64,000 nt of DNA, taken from the NCBI RefSeq assembly GCF_029714305.1, contig NZ_CP121647.1:682001-746000 (forward strand), read 5' to 3'. Position numbers and translations under genes: made by a program. The notes below the pieces were generated by a model. That model was not told where the DNA came from. It worked only from the letters and a program-made list of their open reading frames with translations, and did no database searches. Each line of letters starts with the position of its first letter. Position 1 is the stretch's first letter. Positions 53,068-63,526 of the stretch are shown here, piece by piece. The DNA comes from Bradyrhizobium sp. CB3481 (GTDB lineage Bacteria > Pseudomonadota > Alphaproteobacteria > Rhizobiales > Xanthobacteraceae).

Positions 53068-54726
53068 TTAGCCGACAGCCTTCGCCGCCGCGCGCCCCGC
53101 ATTCCGGCCCGAGAACAGGCAGCCGCCGAGGAAGGTGCCTTCGAGCGAGCGGTAGCCATGCACGCCGCCGCCGCCGAAGCCGGCGGCTTCGCCTGCGGCA
53201 TACAGCCCGCTGATGATCTCGCGGTTGGTGCCGAACACGCGCGAGTCGAGATCGGTCTCGAAGCCGCCCAAGGTCTTGCGGGTGAGGATGTTGAGCTTCA
53301 CTGCGATCAGCGGGCCGTGTGCGGGATCGAGAATTCTGTGCGGCCGTGCGGTGCGGATCAACTTGTCGCCGATATAGCGCCGTGCATTGTGCAGGTTCAT
53401 GACCTGCGCGTCCTTGACATAGGGGTTTGCGATCTCGCGGTCGCGCGCTTCGATCTGCGCTTTGATGTGATCGTGGCTCAGCAGGTCGTTGCCGGCGAGG
53501 GCATTCATCGCGCTGACGAGGTCGGCGAGGTTGTCGCGCACGATGAAGTCGGCGCCGTTCTGCTTGAACGCTTCCACCGGCGCCGGCGCACCCTTGTTGG
53601 TGGCGCGCTTGATCGTCATCCGCCAGCTCTTGCCGGTGAGGTCGGGATTCTGTTCGGAGCCGGAGAGCGCGAACTCCTTCTTGATGATGCTCTGGGTCAG
53701 GATGAACCAGGAATAATCGTAGCCGGTCGACATGATGTATTGCAGCTGGCCGAGCGTGTCGGAGCCTGGGAACAGCGGCGCGGGCAGGCGCTTGCCGGTG
53801 GCGTCGAACCACATCGAGGACGGGCCGGGCAGGATGCGGATGCCATGGCGCGGCCAGATCGGGTTCCAGTTCTGGATGCCCTCGACGTAGTGCCACATCC
53901 GGTCGCGGTTGATCAGCCGCGCCCCGGCGGCCTCGGTGATGCCGATCATGCGGCCGTCGACATGTTCGGGCACGCCGGAGATCATGAAGCGCGGTGGTGC
54001 GCCGAGCCGCGTCGGCCAGTTCTGCCGAACCAGATCGTGGTTGCCGCCGATGCCGCCGGAGGCGACGATCACCACCTGTGCGCGCAACGTGAAGTCGCCG
54101 ACCACCTTTCGCGACGAACTCTTGCCGCGCTCGACGCTGTCGGCTTCGAGAACTGCCCCGCTGACGCCGTCGACCGCGCCGTTCGTCATCATGAGTGTGT
54201 CGACGCGGTGGCGGAATCTAAACGTTAACAAGCCGTTTCTTTGCGCTTCGCGTGCGCGCCGTTCGAACGGCTCGACGAGGCCGGGACCAGTGCCCCAGGT
54301 GACATGAAAGCGCGGCACCGAATTGCCGTGGCCCATCGCGTCATAGCCGCCGCGCTCGGCCCAGCCGACCACCGGAAAAATACGGTGACCCATCGCGCGC
54401 AGCCAATCCCGCTTGTCGCCAGCGGCAAAAGCGACATAGGCTTCTGCCCATCGCTTTGGCCAATGGTCGTCGTCGCGGTCGAAGCCCGCGGTGCCCATCC
54501 AGTCCTGCAGCGCGAGATCGTAGGAATCCTTAATGCCTAGTCGGCGCTGCTCGGGACTATCGACCAGAAACAATCCGCCGAACGACCAAAAGGCTTGCCC
54601 GCCAAGGCTTTGCTCGCCTTCTTGGTCGACGACGACGACGCGTTTGCCGGCGTCTGCGATCTCCGTTGCCGCCACCAGTCCCGCCAGTCCGGCGCCGACC
54701 ACGATTACGTCTGTGACCTCGGTCAT
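53068..54726 (-). CDS. FAD-dependent dehydrogenase (3-ketosteroid dehydrogenase/fumarate reductase-like)
   Basis: The 552-residue flavoprotein has the dinucleotide-binding start DVIVVGAGLAGLVAATEIAD, AFWSFGGLFLVDSPEQRR, RAQVVIVASGGIGGNHDLVR and the C-terminal FAD motif SGLYAAGEAAGFGGGGVHGY. It belongs to the large FAD-binding dehydrogenase group related to KstD; the substrate is unknown. It lies upstream of the RidA gene on the same strand. Confidence 0.9.
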   Translation of the reverse strand: MTEVTDVIVVGAGLAGLVAATEIADAGKRVVVVDQEGEQSLGGQAFWSFGGLFLVDSPEQRRLGIKDSYDLALQDWMGTAGFDRDDDHWPKRWAEAYVAFAAGDKRDWLRAMGHRIFPVVGWAERGGYDAMGHGNSVPRFHVTWGTGPGLVEPFERRAREAQRNGLLTFRFRHRVDTLMMTNGAVDGVSGAVLEADSVERGKSSSRKVVGDFTLRAQVVIVASGGIGGNHDLVRQNWPTRLGAPPRFMISGVPEHVDGRMIGITEAAGARLINRDRMWHYVEGIQNWNPIWPRHGIRILPGPSSMWFDATGKRLPAPLFPGSDTLGQLQYIMSTGYDYSWFILTQSIIKKEFALSGSEQNPDLTGKSWRMTIKRATNKGAPAPVEAFKQNGADFIVRDNLADLVSAMNALAGNDLLSHDHIKAQIEARDREIANPYVKDAQVMNLHNARRYIGDKLIRTARPHRILDPAHGPLIAVKLNILTRKTLGGFETDLDSRVFGTNREIISGLYAAGEAAGFGGGGVHGYRSLEGTFLGGCLFSGRNAGRAAAKAVG

Positions 54727-55011
54727 CGTTTTCTCCCCCGTGCCGGTTTTGATTCAAGCCCGCGGCTTCATGTGCGGTCAACGGGCAAGCGGGGTCTTGC
54801 CTGTGGCTGCATCGCCACCTCAGTGAGAGTCGCTTGTTCCAGTTTGGGACCTTTACGCGCGGAGGGTGCAGCGGCCAAGCAACACTTAATTTGAATTTGT
54901 TTTGACCTGCTGTGGCTGCCTAGACAAAATCACGATCACAAACGACGCTACGTCCGTCTTGCATCACTAAGACAATCAGATTCGGTTTCGACACTTGCGA
55001 CTGGGGCTGGG

Positions 55012-55485
55012 ATGATGAAGCTGCTGACGGGTTTGCTTGCCGCTGTGCTGCTGTTGGCGGGGGTAGGGGCAAGCCAAGCCGTAGTGCGAATAGCCGATGA
55101 TCGCGGCGGGCGGATCGGCACCTATGTCGACAAGTACCAGGGCCTGCGAACCTCAGGCGAAACCGTCATCATCGATGGCCTGTGCGCCTCGGCCTGCACC
55201 ATCGTGCTCGGCGCGGTTCCCCATGACCGGATCTGCGTTACCTCGCACGCCAATCTCGGCTTCCACGCCGCCTGGGACTTCGGCGCCAACGGCCGCGCCG
55301 TCACCAATGCCGAGGCGACCCAGATGCTCTATTCGATGTACCCGCCGCCGGTGCGCAGATGGATTGCGGCGCGCGGCGGGCTGACCCCGCGGATGATCTT
55401 CCTGCGCGGCAAGCAACTGCAGGCGATGTACAAGCCCTGCTACCTTGACGCCCAGGCCTCCACCAACAAGCCGGCGTCTCGCTAA
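55012..55485 (+). CDS. Secreted ClpP/crotonase-like protein with SAC motif
   Basis: The 157-residue exported protein (signal peptide about 1-22) contains TVIIDGLCASACTIVLGAVP, then ICVTSHANLGFHAAW. The Gly-x-Cys-x-Ser-Ala-Cys stretch places S60 where ClpP-like and SppA-like folds carry the nucleophile, with the nearby FHAA histidine. The protein is short for a protease and may be a fragment of the fold or a ligand-binding variant. An intrinsic terminator follows. Confidence 0.78.
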   Translation: MMKLLTGLLAAVLLLAGVGASQAVVRIADDRGGRIGTYVDKYQGLRTSGETVIIDGLCASACTIVLGAVPHDRICVTSHANLGFHAAWDFGANGRAVTNAEATQMLYSMYPPPVRRWIAARGGLTPRMIFLRGKQLQAMYKPCYLDAQASTNKPASR

Positions 55486-55508
55486 GCGTGCCAAGCAAGC
55501 TGACGTCG

Positions 55509-55537
55509 TGGCCGGGCTCGTCCCGGCCATTTGCTTT
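55509..55537 (+). terminator. Intrinsic terminator after the SAC-motif gene
   Basis: TGGCCGGG (55509-55516) and CCCGGCCA (55522-55529) form an eight-base stem with loop CTCGT, followed by tttgctttt. It is 24 bases after the gene's stop. Confidence 0.8.
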
Positions 55538-55660
55538 TGGTGCACACTTCGCCGGCATTCTCCGCAGGACGTGATGTCCGGTGAGGCCATTCCGCTTGCC
55601 TGCCTCCGGAACTGGCCCTATCTCAAGTTCATGGTTGAGCCGATTTCCAACCGACAGGAC

Positions 55661-55825
55661 ATGATGACGGACGCCCGGCAGCAGAGCGGGGTGGCGACGA
55701 CGATTGCCTGGGGCGCCGCCGGGCTCGGGACGTTGGTCGCGCTCGGCGCGGCCGCATTGTGGTTCCAATACGGCACCACCGTGTTTTTCGAAATGATCGC
55801 CGCCGGCATCTCGGCCTGCTTCTGA
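55661..55825 (+). CDS. Mini membrane protein upstream of Sco1
   Basis: The 54-residue protein MMTDARQQSGVATTIAWGAA continues with GLGTLVALGAAALWFQYGTT and VFFEMIAAGISACF: one membrane span plus a short C-terminal hydrophobic helix. Two adjacent ATGs (55661, 55664) follow AGGA. It ends 22 bases before the Sco1 gene, which points to an operon and perhaps a link to cytochrome oxidase assembly. The family is not named. Confidence 0.65.
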   Translation: MMTDARQQSGVATTIAWGAAGLGTLVALGAAALWFQYGTTVFFEMIAAGISACF

Positions 55826-55847
55826 TCGGGTAAGAGGAATTCCACAT

Positions 55848-56438
55848 ATGGACCGAGCCATTCGCCCGCTGGTGATTTTCGCTGCCTTTATCGGCAGCCT
55901 CGCGGTCGGGCTGCTGGTCATGATGTGGGCCATGGGCAGTCTGAAAACCGTCACGGCGCCGGCGGCGATCGGCGGGCCGTTCCAACTGGTCGACCAGGCC
56001 GGCCAAACCGTCAGCGAGCAGAACCTGAAGGGCAAGCCGACGCTGATCTTCTTCGGCTTCACCCATTGCCCGGACGTCTGCCCGACCTCGCTGTTCGAGA
56101 TTTCCGAAGTCCTCAAGGCGATGGGCAGTGATGCCGACAAGGTGAATGCCTGGTTCGTCTCGGTCGATCCCGAGCGCGACACCGCCGCGGCGATGAAGGA
56201 CTATCTGTCCAGCTTCGATCCGCATCTGAAGGGGCTGACCGGCGATCCGGCTGACGTCGCCAAGGTGCTGTCGGCCTACCGGGTCTATGCGCGGAAAGTC
56301 CCGCTCAAGGACGGCGACTACACCATGGATCACACCGCGCTCATCTATTTGATGGACCGCGACGGCCACTTCGTCGCGCCGTTCAACCTCAAACGGACGC
56401 CGGAAGAAGCCGCCAAGGATTTGAAACGGTATCTCTGA
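55848..56438 (+). CDS. Sco1/SenC/PrrC copper chaperone
   Basis: The 196-residue protein has a membrane anchor (about residues 9-30) and a thioredoxin-like domain with the copper site FFGFTHCPDVCPTSLFE (C74, C78) and H162 in YTMDHTALIYLMD. It delivers copper to the CuA site of cytochrome c oxidase or keeps its thiols reduced. It follows a mini membrane protein gene by 22 bases. Confidence 0.94.
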   Translation: MDRAIRPLVIFAAFIGSLAVGLLVMMWAMGSLKTVTAPAAIGGPFQLVDQAGQTVSEQNLKGKPTLIFFGFTHCPDVCPTSLFEISEVLKAMGSDADKVNAWFVSVDPERDTAAAMKDYLSSFDPHLKGLTGDPADVAKVLSAYRVYARKVPLKDGDYTMDHTALIYLMDRDGHFVAPFNLKRTPEEAAKDLKRYL

Positions 56439-56532
56439 GCGGGCTGGCAGCCCAGCTGAAGGTCGAAAACGGCCCTCGCATCGCGGGCCGGATGGTCTAT
56501 AAGGCCATGAAATTTCCGCTAGTTTGCCAACG

Positions 56533-57450
56533 ATGTCATATCTTACCGCCCCGTTAACCATTGCAAGACTGCGCCGTACGTGCCGCGCCTGGCTGGCCGG
56601 CCTATTGCTTGCGTCCGCATTGGTGATGGCCGGCGGCGTTACAGTGCAGGCCCAGACCCCGCCCCGCCCGGCGGTGGAGGCGGCCCCGCAGGCGGTGCCC
56701 GGCTTCTGGGACCCGCGGCGGCGCCCGGACCGGCCCGACATGTCGCGCCTGACGGTGATCCGGTTTTTGACCGAGACCGATTACCCGCCGTTCAACTTCA
56801 CCGGCGCCGACGGCAATCCCGCCGGCTTCAATGTCGATCTGGCGCGGGCGCTTTGTGACGAGATCAAGATCTCCTGCACCATCCAGATGCGCCGGTTCGA
56901 GACGTTGGTCGACGCCATCACCAGCAACCGGGGCGACGCCATCATCGCCTCGATGGCGGTGACGCCGGCGCTGCGCGCCCGGCTCGATTTCACCGACCCC
57001 TACTACCGCGCCCCAGCCCGCTTCGTGTCGCGGCGCGAGGCCGTCATGCCGGAGGTCCGCCCCGAATATCTCGAAGGCAAGAAGGTCGGCGTCATCGCCG
57101 GCACCTCGCACGAGGCCTATCTGAAGGCGATGTTCACCGACGCCGAGATCAAGTCCTATCCGAACGACGATGCGCTGCGGCTGGCGCTCCGGCGCAGCGA
57201 GGTCGACTTCATCTTTGGCGACGCGATCTCGCTGGCGTTCTGGATCAATGGCACCGATTCCGGCGAATGCTGCGCCTTCTCGGGCGGGCCCTTTGTCGAG
57301 AGCCGCTATTTCGGCGAGGGCATCGGCATCGCCGTCCGCAAGGGCAACGATCTCTTGCGGACCTCGCTGAACTGGGCGCTGTTCCGGCTCTGGGAAAAAG
57401 GCCGCTTCACCGATCTGTGGTTGCGGTATTTTTCGATCAGTCCGTTTTGA
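56533..57450 (+). CDS. Periplasmic substrate-binding protein (amino-acid-type, SBP_bac_3)
   Basis: The roughly 305-residue protein has a signal region (about residues 1-40, ending VTVQAQ), a proline-rich stretch, and a type II binding domain: RFLTETDYPPFNFTGADGNP, GFNVDLARALCDEIKISCTI, DAIIASMAVTPALRARLDFT and GKKVGVIAGTSHEAYLKAMF. The ligand is likely a polar small molecule such as an amino acid. No ABC permease or ATPase is beside it. The ATG at 56533 is used; a TTG three codons earlier is possible. Confidence 0.87.
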   Translation: MSYLTAPLTIARLRRTCRAWLAGLLLASALVMAGGVTVQAQTPPRPAVEAAPQAVPGFWDPRRRPDRPDMSRLTVIRFLTETDYPPFNFTGADGNPAGFNVDLARALCDEIKISCTIQMRRFETLVDAITSNRGDAIIASMAVTPALRARLDFTDPYYRAPARFVSRREAVMPEVRPEYLEGKKVGVIAGTSHEAYLKAMFTDAEIKSYPNDDALRLALRRSEVDFIFGDAISLAFWINGTDSGECCAFSGGPFVESRYFGEGIGIAVRKGNDLLRTSLNWALFRLWEKGRFTDLWLRYFSISPF

Positions 57451-57456
57451 CACCTC

Positions 57457-57542
57457 CCGTCATTGCGAGGAGCGGGGCGAGGAAGCAATCCATGCCTCAG
57501 CAAACCGTGAAATGGATTGCTTCGCTTCGCTGGCAATGACGG
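57457..57542. repeat. Palindromic repeat (cattgcgaggagc type), short variant
   Basis: ccgtcattgcgaggagcggg opens and cttcgctggcaatgacgg closes it, with inner gaagcaatccatg and tggattgcttc arms. It lies between the solute-binding and lysyl-tRNA synthetase genes. Confidence 0.85.
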
Positions 57543-57548
57543 CTATAA

Positions 57549-59225
<1,677 letters not shown>

Positions 59226-59232
59226 CTTTCTG

Positions 59233-59353
59233 CGTCGTCCCTGCGAACGCAGGGACCCATAACCACCGAACGCAGTAGTCTGCAGAAGCTGTTTGCCAGC
59301 CTGCCTTATCGATAGATCACGCTGTATGGGTCCCTGCGTTCGCAGGGACGACG
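59233..59353. repeat. Palindromic intergenic repeat (cgtcgtccctgcgaacgcag type)
   Basis: cgtcgtccctgcgaacgcag then ggacccataaccacc returns as gtatgggtccctgcgttcgc then agggacgacg. It lies between convergent lysK and carbonic anhydrase genes. Confidence 0.87.
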
Positions 59354-59369
59354 GAGAGAATTTGCCCGC

Positions 59370-60125
59370 TCACACCGACTGCAGCACGTAGCGGCGATTG
59401 TCCTTCTGCACCGGTCGCGCATTCATCGGATAGAGCTTCGCAAACCCCGCCACGTCGCTGGCCGCAACTGGCATCGGCGTGGTCAGCACCAGCCATTCCA
59501 CCACTTCCGAGCAGGGCGGCGTCGTCAGCGATCCCGGATAGCGGTAGTAGCTGAGCTTCTGTGGCAGCAGGCCGTTCGGGTTGATGCCGGCATCCGCCTT
59601 CACTGCCGGGCCTTCCTTGGCGGGCATCGTGGCAACGATTTTGGCAAAGGCTGCGTTCGGCTTTCCTTCCGTCAGCAACACGCCGACCACGGCCAGCCCA
59701 CCTGAATCGGCGCGATGCACGAAATGCGCCTCCATCGGAAAATTCTTGCCGCCGACGAGATGTTCGCTCGGCCGGTGGAAGTGAACCTGCAAGAGCTTGT
59801 AGGTGGTGTCGCCGAGCTTCAGCGTGGAGCCCTCGGCGAAATTGAGCTGAATGGTGTGGCCGTTGTTGACGATGGTGTCGGTGGTCTTGCCCCAGGCAAT
59901 CTTCAGTGCCGGAAGCTGGGACTTGATGGTGGCAGTAATATCGATCGGCGATTGCTGTGCGCCGAGCGAGCAGGCCTTGTTGGCAGCGTCGAGGTCGCCC
60001 CATTTTGCCGGGCCACCGGCGCCCTCATAACTCCAGTGCGCGCCCTCCGCGGCAAAGCCTGTGCTCGTGCATATCGGGCACATCGCCAGCCCTACCAGCG
60101 CTTTCAGTATATTTCGGCGATCCAT
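59370..60125 (-). CDS. cah: Alpha-type carbonic anhydrase (periplasmic)
   Basis: The 251-residue enzyme has a signal region with a twin arginine near the start (MDRRNILKALVGLAMC), AHWSYEGAGGPAKWGDLD, QQSPIDI, and the zinc histidines in VHFHRPSEH and EAHFVHR. It interconverts CO2 and bicarbonate in the periplasm. The ATG at 60125 begins the signal peptide; an earlier ATG adds four residues. Confidence 0.93.
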   Translation of the reverse strand: MDRRNILKALVGLAMCPICTSTGFAAEGAHWSYEGAGGPAKWGDLDAANKACSLGAQQSPIDITATIKSQLPALKIAWGKTTDTIVNNGHTIQLNFAEGSTLKLGDTTYKLLQVHFHRPSEHLVGGKNFPMEAHFVHRADSGGLAVVGVLLTEGKPNAAFAKIVATMPAKEGPAVKADAGINPNGLLPQKLSYYRYPGSLTTPPCSEVVEWLVLTTPMPVAASDVAGFAKLYPMNARPVQKDNRRYVLQSV

Positions 60126-60217
60126 TTGATCCCCCAACGATCGGATGAAAGCCTTGCATTATCCGATTCCAAGACAAACGGAAGCTGAAAATATCAGGGT
60201 GATCCGCGCTACGGCAC

Positions 60218-61633
60218 CTACAGCGGCTCCCCCGTCTTGGTGGTGAAGCTGTACACGCCGTCCGGTCCGAGCACGGCGTGCATATCGACGTCGGGATAGC
60301 TGATCTCGTCATTCGCGGTGCGGTCGCCGATCACCAGAAGCTTCACGTCCTTGTCGGTGCGGTTGACGAAGCGGTGCGCATCGCCGGAGCCGGCCGGGAA
60401 GCCGGCGCACATGCCGGCCTTCAACACCTGTGCTCCATCATTGGTCTCCATCACCACCTCGCCCTCCAGAACGAAGATGAACTCGTCCTGGCGCGAATGC
60501 GCGTGGCGATAGGAGGACTGGCCGCCCGGGATGATGCGGGTCAAGGTGACGCCGAAATTTGTCAGGCCGGCATGGTCGCCAAGCCGGCGGTTGTAGCGGG
60601 TCTGGTTGGCGGCCCGGTGTGGCGCCGGGTAACTGGTGTAGTTGCTCTCGTTCACCTCGGCCGGATCGAATGCCGGCCGGTTCAGTTCCCACGGTTCGCT
60701 CATCGCCTGCTCCCGTCGTGCATCGTCGCGCAAGCCGTCGCTGGTGGCGCGCAGCAGGGTCAGCAGGAGGCCGTTCAGCGGCACCGGCACGCCGTGCCGT
60801 TCGCCGGCCGCGACGATCGCGCCGGTCAAGGCGTCGGCCTCGAACGGACGTCCGGCGAGCCGATCGAAATACATCGAGGTGCCGGCGTCGGCGGGGTAGG
60901 TCAAAAGCGACCCCAGGCTCAGCTCGGCCTCGTCGGGCATCAACCGCGCGCCGTCGGCGCGGCCGACAGTCGCTGCTTCCTCGAGGATGGCGAGGCACAG
61001 CGCCTTGATGTCGTCGCGGCGAAACACGGCCTGCCGCTGCAGGGTAAGCGAGGTGATCGGATTGGCCACTGCGTTGATCAACAGCTTGCGCCAGGCGCGC
61101 GTCGTGAAATCGGCGCTGCGCAGCACGCGCATCGTCGTGCCGCCGAGCAAGGCTTCGAACGCTTGCCCGTCTGCATCGTCGGCGACCGCCAATTCATGAT
61201 CGGTGACACGCCGAAAGCGCACCCGATCCGGCGCCAACCGCTCGCCATTGAAATAGACAATGGTCGGAACGACCGTGGCGGCGCCGACTAGCGGCGCCAA
61301 CCGCTCCGCATGTCCGATGCCGTTCTGCAGGACGGCGACATGCGTGCCCGGCCCACACAGTCTTTGCAACCAAGGCGCGCTCGATGGCGTGTCCTGTGCC
61401 TTGGTGCACAGCAACACCCAATCGACCGGCTTGGCTTGTGCCGGATCGGTGAGGGCGTCCAATTGCACTTCGACCGCGCATTCCGCCCGCTCGACCGTGA
61501 GGCGGTTGAGCGGCCGTCGGACGCAGGCGATCACATCGTGCCGGTCGGCGGCCCTCAAGAGACCTGCGACGACGCCGCCGATGCTGCCCAGGCCGACGAC
61601 AGCGACACTCTTGCGATCGGATTGACTTGTCAT
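60218..61633 (-). CDS. Fusion of ketopantoate-reductase-like and cupin domains
   Basis: One 471-residue frame joins a PanE/ApbA-type NADPH-dependent reductase (residues 1-310; VAVVGLGSIGG, CTKAQDT, AVLQNGIGH, WRKLLINAVANPITSLT) to a cupin (residues 311-471; YRHAHSRQDEFIFVLEGEV with HxHx4E, then GFPAGSGDAHRFVNRTD). At the junction an internal ATG (M311, at 60703) follows GGGAG by about six bases, so the cupin may also be made alone. The next gene upstream is a co-directed AraC regulator. Substrate unknown. Confidence 0.88.
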   Translation of the reverse strand: MTSQSDRKSVAVVGLGSIGGVVAGLLRAADRHDVIACVRRPLNRLTVERAECAVEVQLDALTDPAQAKPVDWVLLCTKAQDTPSSAPWLQRLCGPGTHVAVLQNGIGHAERLAPLVGAATVVPTIVYFNGERLAPDRVRFRRVTDHELAVADDADGQAFEALLGGTTMRVLRSADFTTRAWRKLLINAVANPITSLTLQRQAVFRRDDIKALCLAILEEAATVGRADGARLMPDEAELSLGSLLTYPADAGTSMYFDRLAGRPFEADALTGAIVAAGERHGVPVPLNGLLLTLLRATSDGLRDDARREQAMSEPWELNRPAFDPAEVNESNYTSYPAPHRAANQTRYNRRLGDHAGLTNFGVTLTRIIPGGQSSYRHAHSRQDEFIFVLEGEVVMETNDGAQVLKAGMCAGFPAGSGDAHRFVNRTDKDVKLLVIGDRTANDEISYPDVDMHAVLGPDGVYSFTTKTGEPL

Positions 61634-61688
61634 AGCGGAACTCTAAGGGGAGCCTCACATCCCGGTATTGGTTGAAATTGCGCACCGT

Positions 61689-62522
61689 TTATCGCGCCCG
61701 CGCCGCTGCGGCGAACTGCGCCGGCGTGATCGCGTAGCAGCGCCTGAAATGCCGGGTCAGCGCACTCTGGTCGCAAAAGCCTGCGGCCAGCGCGCATTCC
61801 GCGAGGGGAACACCGCGCTTCAGCAATCGGCAGGCGGCGTTGAGTCGGACATGGACCAGATGAGCGTGCGGCGTCAGCCCGACGGTGCTCTTGAACAGCC
61901 CGATCAGTTGAAATTTAGTCAGCCCCGCGACGCGTGCGAGTTCGTCCAGGCCGAGATTTTCGGCATAGCGCGCCTGCATCAATTCGATCACGCGGCGGAC
62001 GATGACCCGGCTTTGCGGCGCCCGCTCCGGGCGGCCACCGCCGCTGCCATGTCGCTGGAACAATGTGCTGAAAGCATCGATCGCAAGCTCGTCTGCCTGC
62101 AAATCGTCTTGCCCGCTTTCGAGGCTGCGGTGCAGGCGGCAAAATCGCTCGATGAGGTCGGCATCTCCAATCATGTTCCGCATGAAATAGGGCGTAGCCT
62201 CGATGCAGAGGCTCTGGCCGATCGCGCCGACCGCTGGATTGGTCAGATAGAATGCGCGGTAGCGCCATCTTTGGCCCTCCACCATCCGCGCCGACTGACG
62301 CTCCTCCGGATTGGAAACGAACAGCGTGGCGGGCCCGGCCGCCTCTATGATGCCCCGGCTGCTGATCTCGGCGCCGCCGCCCTCCGTGACGGCGATGACA
62401 AAAGCGTCATGGGTGTGCGGGCTGAACTGATGGGCAGCAAAATCCGCTCGCAACAGGCTCATCCCTGCAATGCGCTTGCTTTGCCAATAGTTTGTGCGGT
62501 TTCCGGTGTCCCGGCGCGCCAT
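61689..62522 (-). CDS. AraC-family transcriptional regulator
   Basis: The 277-residue protein has an N-terminal cupin-like sensor (DFAAHQFSPHTHDAFVIAVT) and a C-terminal AraC domain with LGLDELARVAGLTKFQLIGL and VPLAECALAAGFCDQSALTR. It is divergent from the class II aldolase gene and co-directed with the reductase-cupin fusion, so it may control either. Confidence 0.9.
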   Translation of the reverse strand: MARRDTGNRTNYWQSKRIAGMSLLRADFAAHQFSPHTHDAFVIAVTEGGGAEISSRGIIEAAGPATLFVSNPEERQSARMVEGQRWRYRAFYLTNPAVGAIGQSLCIEATPYFMRNMIGDADLIERFCRLHRSLESGQDDLQADELAIDAFSTLFQRHGSGGGRPERAPQSRVIVRRVIELMQARYAENLGLDELARVAGLTKFQLIGLFKSTVGLTPHAHLVHVRLNAACRLLKRGVPLAECALAAGFCDQSALTRHFRRCYAITPAQFAAAARAR

Positions 62523-62682
62523 CTTCCGAGTGCTCCGTCGTTCCGTCCGATGCGGTTGCCGCCAATCATTTCTCGCAACGCGTCATCGCAAATCGAGATA
62601 GTAGGCCCGCGCCAATTTCAACCAATACCGGCCCCAAACTGGGCTACAATATTCGTAAACACCGACAACAGGGAGGGTGCCG

Positions 62683-63465
62683 ATGCAGTTCAGGGTTTCG
62701 CCGAAGTCGCTCAGCGAATACAGCGCCGAGGAATGGCAGACGCGGATCGATCTTGCCGCCGCGCACCGGCTGGCCTTCATCCAGGGATTTTCCGAAGGCA
62801 TCTTCAACCATCTGACCTTCGTCGTGCCGGGCAAGAGCGACCGCTACTACCAGATTCCGTTCGGCACGCACTGGTCCGAGGTCACCGCGTCCTGCTTCAT
62901 GGAGGTCGGCATCGACGACGGCGAGGTCAAGGCCGGCGAGGGCGAGGTGGAGCGCTCCTGCTTTTGCATCCACGCGCCGATCCACAAGGCGTTGCCGAAG
63001 GCGAAAGCGGTGTTTCACACCCACATGCCGCATGCCAGCGCGCTGACCCGGCTTGAAGATCCCCGCATCAAGGAGATCGGCCAGACCGAGGTCGGTCTAT
63101 CCGGCGCCATTGCCTATGACGACGAGTATACCGGTCCGGCGCTCGATCCCGCCGAAGGCGCGCGGCTTGCCAAGGTCATCGGCGACAAGACCGTGCTGTT
63201 CATGGCCAATCACGGCATCACCACCGTCGGCGCCAGCGTCGCCGAGGCCTATGACAAGCTCTATTACGTCGAGCGCGCGGCGCAGGTGCAGATCTACGCG
63301 ATGTGGACCGGCCAGAAGCTGAAGCAATTGCCGACACCGGTCGTCGAAAAGACCCGCCGCGATTATATGGACGATCATCTCTACAAGGGCCCAACCCCGG
63401 CCGAGCGGCATTTCGCGGCGTTGAAGCGGATGCTGGATCGCAAGGAGCCGGATTACGCGACGTAA
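62683..63465 (+). CDS. Class II aldolase/adducin-family protein
   Basis: The 260-residue protein shows a class II aldolase fold: GIFNHLTFVVPGK, the metal-ligand histidines in AVFHTHMPHASALTRLED and the third in LFMANHGITTVGASVAEAYD. It resembles fuculose-phosphate aldolase relatives and 3-hydroxy acid lyases. GGGAGGG lies five bases before the ATG at 62683. The overlap at its 3' end is with the decayed mug region. Confidence 0.9.
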   Translation: MQFRVSPKSLSEYSAEEWQTRIDLAAAHRLAFIQGFSEGIFNHLTFVVPGKSDRYYQIPFGTHWSEVTASCFMEVGIDDGEVKAGEGEVERSCFCIHAPIHKALPKAKAVFHTHMPHASALTRLEDPRIKEIGQTEVGLSGAIAYDDEYTGPALDPAEGARLAKVIGDKTVLFMANHGITTVGASVAEAYDKLYYVERAAQVQIYAMWTGQKLKQLPTPVVEKTRRDYMDDHLYKGPTPAERHFAALKRMLDRKEPDYAT

Positions 63466-63482
63466 GTTTTGGTCGTATCTCG

Positions 63483-63521
63483 CCGTCGTCCCTGCGAACG
63501 CAGGGACCCATACACCGCGGC
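63483..63521. repeat. Half of a palindromic repeat inside the mug reading frame
   Basis: cgtcgtccctgcgaacgcag then ggacccatacaccgcgg matches the left arm and interior start of the common class, but no right arm follows; mug coding sequence continues instead. Confidence 0.8.
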
Positions 63522-63526
63522 AAGCG

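Noticed and set aside
63218..63526. C-terminal extension of the mug frame as a new domain
   Set aside because: It is translated from repeat sequence and the antisense of the aldolase gene, so it is fortuitous.
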